Below, piece by piece: positions 1-8,700 of a stretch of DNA of 64,000 nt. Each line of letters opens with the position of its first letter. Positions within the stretch are counted from its first letter, which is position 1. Origin of the DNA: Hyposmocoma kahamanoa (lineage: Eukaryota > Arthropoda > Insecta > Lepidoptera > Cosmopterigidae); contig NW_020656077.1 of the NCBI RefSeq assembly GCF_003589595.1, positions 1,175,443 to 1,239,442 on the forward strand, read 5' to 3'. A model generated the notes under the pieces. That model was not told the origin of the DNA, searched no databases, and was given only the letters and a program-made list of their open reading frames with translations. The position numbers and the translations under genes were made by a program.

Positions 1-496
1 ATGCGGCTGCATTGGTTGAGTGATGAGAATGTAGCCTGAAACAAGTCTGGTATACATACATTGAAGTCGAGATTGACCCGAAAACGACTACAAGGCGGGT
101 AAAGGCTTTTAATTGAAGTGTTGGTTGCAAACAGAAAAGAGCTTGGCTCTAAAACGCCTTGGCAATTCGCAGTTGTTTAGACACGTATGACAGTCTTATA
201 ACATGGCATAATAACACAAGTAATGCAACTCCCACCTGTTCGGCGCGTCGATGCCCACACTTCGCACAAAGCGTAGCGATCACATTATTATTTTAGCTGT
301 CTATAGGCACGAACCGTCTAGGGCACTAATGTAACTAAGGGCACTATAATGACTATAACTTAATTAATTATTAATTTCGTATGTCAGATCGTTCATTGTT
401 TACAATTATTAAACATGTTAAAAGTAATATAAACTATTTAATTACAATAATTAAAATTAAGTTTATGTCAGGATGTTTCACCAGCATGATATTCAA

Positions 497-735
497 TAAA
501 TTTTTTTGTGAAATTACTCCACTAGTTTGTTATAATTGTTAATACAAAGATTACGAACACTACGAAAAAATTCCTTCAATCCGGCTGGATTCGAACCAGC
601 GTCTCCGTGGCAGACGCTATGCCTACTAAGCCACTGAATGTACCAGCAGACCTATTTTTCCATGTGCTTATTGCAAATCTTTGGTTTTAACGATTTAATT
701 ACCGTGGCGCCATGTGTGAGAAATCTATTTCTCAC
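497..735 (-). repeat. tRNA-derived SINE (family A), copy 1
   Basis: On the minus strand there is a tRNA-like head with a B box GGTTCGAATCC (about 590-600) and an A-box-like GTGGCTTAGTAGGC, then a unique body running towards 497. The same body recurs at 6803-7066, 30925-30990, 41360-41575 and, in plus orientation, 51705-52030. It lies in DNA upstream of the first supported C2CD5-like exon. Confidence 0.75.
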
Positions 736-885
736 AGACGAAAAAGTCGTTAAAAACCAAAACAAAGATCTGCAACAAGCACATACAACAATTCGTAATG
801 TGCACTGGTTCGTTCCGTGGCTTAGTTGGCTGGCGTGGTTTGCTAGGAAGCGCTGGGTCCGCAGGATTGCTGGACTCGATCGATG
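736..885 (+). repeat. second SINE-A head in inverted orientation
   Basis: The segment is the inverted counterpart of 640-735: the 5' leader (CAAAGATCTGCAACAAGCAC) and then TTCCGTGGCTTAGTTGGC, the SINE head, on the plus strand. The junction near 726 is a near-perfect palindrome (GTGAGAAAT CT ATTTCTCAC). The B-box half is absent or degraded. Confidence 0.6.
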
Positions 886-1069
886 AAGAAACTTTTTTCA
901 AAGTATTCTATCATTGTATTCATAATTACAATAATTAAAATTAAAAAGTGCTTATTATAGCAAAGTAGAGCTGATACTGATACGTCTAGTAGACGTTATT
1001 TAGTATACGTTTATGTCATTTTTTAAACACTTCAATTATATAAAGAATGACGCATGTGACGACCCGTTC

Positions 1070-1200
1070 TGTGCAACTCTAGTGCACCGCGACATTATGT
1101 GAATATGGCGGCGAGCGCCCTCGCATATAAGCCGCGCTATTACGTTTGTATGGAGGTACACTACTTGTCTTACTATACTATGCTTATAATCTCTAACAAT
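1070..1200 (+). repeat. fragment of a dispersed repeat
   Basis: Around TTGTATGGAGGTACACTACT this is similar to the inverted stretch at 9385-9425 (CATACTTGT, TATGGAGTTAC). The 78-residue frame here is not a gene; it is the repeat read through. Confidence 0.4.
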
Positions 1201-1656
1201 TTGCCAACTTATGTACTTGCACAGGGCTACAAAGAGGCGTACGAGGGTAGCAGTTGGCGAAGTGGTGTACCGCAATCTCACTTCGCGGTCACTAATTTTT
1301 ATTGTGTCAATTATAAAATGATAAAATTTTTGTAGGTACCTACTTACCTACTAATAATTTTGTTATTAATTTTATGACAAACCTTGCCCTTTCTGTGCCT
1401 ACGCGATGGCGGCATGCGTACCAGATCAAAGGAGGCCAATCACTGGTAGGTGGTATCATAAATACTGTGCATGTATCCTTTGAATGTATGTGGCCCAATA
1501 CATAAGGTTACTACAGGTGCTAAAGGTGCTGTTTGATAACATACAAGTATTTTGACCACTGGATATATAATACAACACAACTGGATATACATATAATATA
1601 CCACAACTGAATTTATATTCTGATTTGCAATAATGAATATTCATAAATCTATATTT

Positions 1657-2577
1657 GAGGCTATCAGCGCAAAAGTGGTGTAATCTACATTTAATTTCTT
1701 TTGTACGGATAATGGCACATCAGACTACAAATTTTTGTTCAAAAATCGCTTCCAGTGCCACGGAACAAGATACGTCAAAAGCTTGATGTGCTGGCGTGTG
1801 TACAATATTGTTTTAGGTATCATTTAATTAATAATTAATAAAAAAATGATAAAAATATCTATATAATTATTTTATATTTCGATGCTATTTTCATGTATAA
1901 AAAAAATTAAATATATTTTATATGTACATGAAAATGACATTCAAATAGAACATTGTTTTTTGTGAAGACGGAGTAAAATTACATTTGCAGGATTGCCAGT
2001 TCTCATACAATTTTAAATAGTCATTTAGTTGATGTCGACAGTTTTATTGATAGATTGTGAAGGTAAAATTTTGCCAAAAATGTGTGAATTTACTACGTCT
2101 CATGATTACTAATTGCGTTATTACCTTCTTTATTCTTATTTTGACAGCCTACAGCTTTCGAAATAAATTTTTATTCGTATACATTTTAATAAAAGCAGGC
2201 GGATTTGATTTTATCTATATTGAATTAAAATGAAATATTTTAAATATGTATGTATGAACCTTTTTTATAATAAGATCATACAAAAATTGACAATTCAAAT
2301 GAGCCAGTGCCCAGCAGTTGGAGGAATAATGAGCTGATGGTGATTTCAATGAAACAAGTCGGCTTTTTATTTTGCATACCGTGACCAACATTCAATCGAT
2401 AGTCGATTGAATATTTATCGACAGTAATCACTAGCTGCTTGCAAGAGGGCAACACTTGCGCAATGAACTGTCATTTCAATCCATCTTCAAAAAATACTGA
2501 CTATAGAATCATTTCAAATAATATTGTAGAAAAAAAAAATTAAGCCTAGGTTACACCACTTTTGCGCTGATAGCCTC
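1657..2577. mobile_element. 921-bp terminal-inverted-repeat element, ATTT target duplication
   Basis: The left end begins GAGGCTATCAGCGCAAAAGT (1657) and the right end, read inverted from 2577, is identical for 27 bases. ATTT occurs on both sides (1653-1656 and 2578-2581). There is no transposase frame inside; it carries a nested fold-back repeat at 1703-1804. It is a non-autonomous DNA transposon. The superfamily is not certain from the 4-bp duplication. Confidence 0.8.
1703..1804 (+). repeat. about 105-bp fold-back repeat, copy 1
   Basis: The ends are GTACGGATAATGGCACATCA and (inverted) GTACACACGCCAGCACATCA, partly complementary. A second copy lies at 28881-28985 in the opposite orientation with about 85-90 percent similarity by eye. 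It sits inside the 1657-2577 element. Confidence 0.7.
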
Positions 2578-2633
2578 ATTTATATCTCTACTTTTATTAA
2601 GTCATACATTATTGTAACGTATAACATTTCCAG

Positions 2634-2735
2634 GTAGAGACGGCCAAATCGCTGGCGATGCGTCGAATGCACATGCAAGTGTACACAAATGCATTAAAAT
2701 GCACACCTGCTGCTACTCCTTATGCCTTTGCACAA
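2634..2735 (+). CDS. C2CD5: C2CD5-like exon A (34 codons)
   Basis: The acceptor is ACATTTCCAG ending at 2633 and the donor is GTCAGT at 2736. The 34 codons start VETAKSLAMRRMHMQVYTNA and end TPYAFAQ, and the frame is open throughout. Base composition is richer in G+C than the flanking introns. It joins in phase 0 to the exon at 3148. It is the first exon I can support; nothing convincing was found at 1-2633, so the preceding exon is probably outside the window. Confidence 0.65.
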
Positions 2736-5700
2736 GTCAGTATAGAAATATTGCCACATTCATACAAACTTCATTTATTTCGAGTTCTTAGCTTATCGCG
2801 GTTGCACATTGGAAACGAAGCTAAAATCTACAACTTCTATGAATTAAAATTCTGGGGTTCGTAAGCTTGAGCTCTCGACAGTCAAGCATGACAAATTTCT
2901 GAAGTATAGATTTTCTCGATGAACTCAGGTTGGTCATATAAACATGGAATTTGCAACATTAGCACGGTTGTTGATATTTGGTACCATTCTAGAGCGCTTA
3001 ATGTTGAGACGCGGCCCGCAGGGGAAGCTGTTTTCTATCAAATTGTATTATTATACCAATCAAGCCCCTTTAAAGTTTTCCAGGCTTTTGCTGAATAACC
3101 TGCTAGATGGACAAAAGTATGAGATATAACACTTTTATTTTTTTTAGGTATGGCGCGCGCGACTCGTGTTATCAGGACAAGGTGCAGGCGCATCTGGCGC
3201 GGCAGAAAGGCACGTCGCGCGCGCACTTGACGGTGTTACCTACAAGTTGCGCCGGTTGCTGCCCTGCGCGCTAGTTGCACCACGCTTCCAACTGGAATTA
3301 CCTGAGGTTCGTTTGCTACTGTACTTTTTCAACCCAGCAGCTGAACACGGGTTTCCTCTAAGGAGTAATCAGGTCATCACCTTCAATACGAATTCAACAT
3401 TCAAATTTCGTAACAGTGACCAAATACAGGCTGGGGACTTCAACATTTCTTTGAAGGCTTATCCGCACATATCTTTGCCGACACGTGATCATCAGTGCAA
3501 TTTGTAAATTGCTCTTGCATCATGCTTCTGCAATATAAAAGTTGATAATAAAAGTTTCTCAAAGTAAAATGCCCTTCTTGTTAATGACTGGCCCGCTACC
3601 TACAAAAACATGTACAGTCATATACATGAGATACCTGACCCCCTAACATGCCCAAACCGACCTTATGGTTTTGAGAGCCATCTTACGTATTGAACAAAGA
3701 AAAAATTAAAGCAATTTCAACTTTATCTTTTAAGCAATACCGTGGAGTGTTGCTTGAAGATGATCAACTTATTTTTATAACCAATACTAAATTTCGTCAC
3801 ATAGCATCCAAGTAAATTGGTCGAGCGACTTGTTGTATGGACTGCCAGTTACAATATCCGTGTTCGATTCCACGAGCACTTTTTTGTTTTAACGTTATAT
3901 TTTTAACAGCATTGTTTCACTTTTTAATGTTAACTGTGACAAATCGCAATATTTGCTCACTACAAATTACTTGAGGTCGGTGGGTAGACAACATTATTAA
4001 TAAAGCATAGGGTGGGTATGGATAGATTAACAAATCACGAAATCGGTCTGCAGTTCGCATACGATCGTGTCTTCTATGATTAGTGATTACGCATTGTTCC
4101 GCGTTTCGTTCCCATTTATCTGTTCAGTTTAATTACTTTCAAAGTTTTCTTTCTTGTTTTAATAAAATGCCGCACATAACGGAGTTATTAAAATTGGAAA
4201 TTATTGTTTTATATGAACAAGACTTAGACATTCCTTACACCTACCCAGAGGTTAAAAACAAAAAAATACTATATTGTATAGTCATAGCCAAGTAATATTT
4301 TTAATGTGACTCGATCTATGCTTGCCTCAACTAGCAAAGCAATCCATACCGTTAGGCCACGACGGCCTTACTATAGCTGGTTGGAATTTGTATTCTGTAT
4401 TTCAGAACTTATAAGTTAAAAATCAAATTAGCGTAAAAACTTTCTTACAATGTCATGTACTAATGAGACGACCAAGGAGTCTTACCAAAATAAATTTTAC
4501 GGCTTACAAGTTAAAGATTAAGTTTGTTTAACAATTTTCTCCACATTTTTGTGCCCAGAACCAAAAGGTCTACAAAGTCGGCTTGGGGGGTCAGGTATCT
4601 TGTGTATATGACTGTACCTAATGAATTTCATACAGGACGAAATCCAACTAGTAGTATCCGGCACGGCTGTTCGCCTAGTTGACCCTAATAAGTCGGAACC
4701 GGACTCTAGCTGTACAGACATAAGTAGCAACGGGCACAATACGCCGTCTCCACCTATTAGCGGTGGTACGCCACCCTCAACTGGTGGCACACCACCGATG
4801 CCGCATGACAACGGAACGGTCGACGCCGATGACGACATTTTTACACTCGATGAGGAGCAACTTGTCAAGAATAACCAGCAACTAGAAGCATTTGATGAGA
4901 AGAATCTTGTTGTCAATGGACAGGTTGGTGCCTATAGGGTTCTTAATTTGTTGGCCGTACGTACGGCTCGCCAAAAATTTTGTCATAATCTTCTCTCTTA
5001 GCTGGGGTTACGGAAGCAGAGAACTGTTGTTTTCTTTGCTTGATATTTATTTTTTTAGTTCTGTGTTAACCATGTTTGGCATAAAGGTTCAGAATCAAAG
5101 TGAAATGGACATTTAACTACGACACTTTTTACAATTAATATCTGTTCTCGACTCCTGGATCGGCTTGTGACCTTTTTTTTGGCAAGTACACAACGTATTT
5201 TGATTCAGTATTTTTCATAATAATTGTTGTTAATTTAGTTTTAAGGTGGTTTTCCACCGGCGAGGCGACACGAGACGAGGCGAGATGAGAATAGAAATCT
5301 TTCGATCGCGCTGTGGTAACATGTCCCATAAATTATTATCATTAAATGTGTTATCAAATGAAGCCATCTTTTTTAAATGTCAAATCGTATGTACAGTCGC
5401 GTGCAATGAAATGTAAACGTTGACACATTTTTGAATATACGTAAACATAAGATATTTCATTTAAAAATAAGTAATTTGTATTGCGTTCAAAAATATGTAA
5501 TCACGACACCGTTTTAAAAAAGGTATACATTTATTTCAGAGAAAAGTATCGAAACTACTATCACTGAAAAATATACACTACAAATGTTTTGAATGTTATT
5601 ACGAATCATACGGTGCACACTTGACATACTTTAAAAAATGTTATATAATTAAATTCCGTAACATAACACAATTTTAAAGCATAAATACCTAGGCAGTTCA

Positions 5701-8700
5701 GGTCACACTAAAATTACGTAGTTCTTTTTAACCGACTTTAAAAAAGGAGGAGGTTCTCAATTCGACTGTATGTTTTTTTGTATGTGTGTTAAGCGATAAC
5801 TCCGACATTCGAGAACCGATTATGATGATTCTTTTTTTTGAACCTCCTCGTTAGTGGCCCCATTTAAATTTGAAGAAAATATTCCACCTCTAAGGGTGGC
5901 AAACTGGGGGATAAATCCGGTTTCGCGCACTTTCCGGTAATCGATGTCAATAAAACTTGGCAAATAGATGTAATTCCACGCACTTTTGAGGTCGGTTTTT
6001 TTAATTCTCTGTTGAGATTATTTCCATATTTTTTAAAAGATGCAATGTTTTCGCTCGAGCGTTCCACAAACGAATTGTCGGGAATATTTGGGTTACCTAT
6101 CAGTAGTCCGAAATGACATTTTCCAGAAATAACGTTTGGTCGAAATTTCATAACCTCGAGAGTAATTTTAAGAGGAAAATGTTTTTTCTTTTAAACCTAA
6201 CCTAACCGAACCTAATCGTGTCTTTGCGACAAACATTCGACATATCCTGAAAGAACAACTGTTTCGTTATAATTCGGTTTTCGGTGTAATGGAAATTCGA
6301 ACAAAAAAATGTTTGACTTTGCGATAGGTTACCGAATATTTGTTGTATGATGTGGTTTGGGTCAGTAGCAATAATTGCGAACAAATTATTACAATTGTTA
6401 GACGCCGACGGCGGTGTCGTTGACGACGCTGAGCTCCGTGGCGGGCAGTCGCGCGGCGCGACGTATCTGTGCGTTGCGATTACTATTCGTGCGCGAGACG
6501 ACGGCCGTGCGTGAGCTCGGCGGTCTCTCTGGCTTCCTGCACACCTTCACTTGCGAGGTAATGTCTCTTTATAACAATAATAATTTGAAACTTAATTTTT
6601 ATGAGAAAAATTTTGTTGTCCATGGACAGGTTGGTATAGTTGGCGAAATATTATTTGCACCAATTCGTCTTATCGCTTCATCTTTAGAGGACAATAGGAC
6701 AAATGCCGTATCGTCAACGCATGTGCCATCTGTATAGTGCAAGCAAGTAGTTTATACACCAATTAAATTTTTATTGAATGTCAGAATGTTTCACCACCAT
6801 GATATTCAATTATTTTTTTGTGAAATTACTCCACTAGTTTGTTATAATTATTAATACAAAAATCAAACACTTCAGAAAAAAATCCTTCGATCCGGCCGGA
6901 TTCGAACCGTCGTCTCCTAGCAAACAGTGTCAAACGCTATGCCAACTAAGCAACGGAACGAACCAGCGGACCTCACAAATTTTTCTATGTGCTTGCTGTC
7001 GGATCTTTGTATTTGGTTTTCAACGACTTTTTAGCCGTAGCGCGATGTATGAGAAATCTATGAAAGTATTTCGTCATCCAGTTAGGTACCTTTACAGCTA
7101 TCGGCCCTGGCTTTAAACACTTTTACGCATTGGTATTTAATTGTAAACTTGCTAATGTTTATGCGGAACCACAGACCACATAAATACTAGTAATAGATTC
7201 CACATTACCTAGCTTTTGAACAGACGTTCATATGAGTGTCAACAGCGCGTCAGTCGTTCAAATGTGATACATGATTATTTTGTGGAAAAAAATAGAAATA
7301 TGGTGACATGTGCCATTATATCATGTCGCATAAGAAGCCAAAGTTTAAAAAATACTCCGGGAGTGATTTCATTTCATCAGTAAGTACTAACTCTGTATTT
7401 CCTAATATTTTGAACAGTACAATACTATAATTTCGAAACAAAACTATTTTCAATCAATATACATTGGTTGCTAGCCATCGCCGCCGTCAAAAGAACAATT
7501 TCAATGACGCTCAATGAATTGCTTGCACTAGTGTCGTATTACACTTGGCACTGGGTCCGCGTGTTGTAATCAAATTATCGATATGAGAGTTTCTAACTCT
7601 GTATTTAGAAACCCGGTTTTGGTTTAGTTCAACATTTTTTATTATAGCGGTGCCAATGTGTAAACATAAATTGTTTACAGGTTATTAAAAGCTAACTATT
7701 ACTTAAATGTTTGGTCCCAACACATTGCAAAAGTTTTTTAAATTTTAAATTTAAGTAAAAATGGAAAAAACAAGGAAATATACATAGAAGAGGTACAGTA
7801 TCGATAATCTTCATCCGTTTGAGTTCTTAGTTTTATCACAGGCATGATTTACATTTGCAGTTTTTGTATTGATTTTATTATAGTTTCCCGCCTATCCTTT
7901 TTAAAAGAGAAATGGGCTGAAGCAACAGGCAATAAAAGCTGGGTACCTACTAAATGCAGCACCATTGCTATAGGCATTTTATGACACCACATTAAATTAT
8001 AGACATATGAATAACAACCGAAAAATTCATTAAGAAATAAATAATTTGGTTAACCAGGCGGACATGAAACTCAGAGTCGAGTCGCCTTCACAAATTATAG
8101 ACCATATCTAAATGTGAAAACATTTCTGAAGCATTGTCAGTTATTTTTCGTCAAGTATTCATGAAACAAATGATTCGCTCCTTCCCCTTCGGAAATAAAT
8201 ATCTTCATTTTCTTGACAAGCTCGTCGACGCTATAGGTGTAGTCATGTTCAGCCAGTTCAGAAAGAGGTAATTGTTGAACAAATATATCACATTTTAGGG
8301 AGAATGAAGATTTTTATGATGACTGTGTTTTAATATTTCAACTCTTCCAGTGGTCGGATGATTTGAGATTTAGTAGGTTAATGAAAGTACGATGACAGTA
8401 TGATTGTAGCATGTAGCTGCGTATATGCACTTGCCTGCGTAGCTAATATCAATTAATATTTGCGTGTAGTAAAACCTTATGCGTATTTGGTAACACATGT
8501 GTGCGTGTAAAAGTCAGCTACGCTAGTTGTAGAAGAAAATGCTTTAAGTGCCATTTCCGTGTACTCCGTGATACCCTAATTATAGCAAGTATAAAGTTCA
8601 ATATTCCGCTAGTTATGAAACATAATGTCGATATCAATTAAATGTCACATCCCTATCTGTAGATATCAATTTTTTGCTTTTGTTCCAAGAAGTTTATGTT

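Noticed and set aside
1099..1335. 78-codon plus-strand ORF
   Set aside because: It overlaps a dispersed repeat also found at 9165-9480 and lacks exon borders or a motif.
1381..1446. Possible exon ending at a GTAGGT donor near 1446
   Set aside because: No acceptor or matching phase with the C2CD5-like gene; composition looks like repeat.
3148..3290. Alternative reading frame of exon B (YGARDSCYQDK...)
   Set aside because: It hits a stop before the donor and does not join the next exon, whereas the chosen frame does both.
5392..5700. Second CAGTC-ended Tc1-like element starting at 5395
   Set aside because: The left end resembles a Tc1-type terminus after TA, but I could not find the inverted right end.
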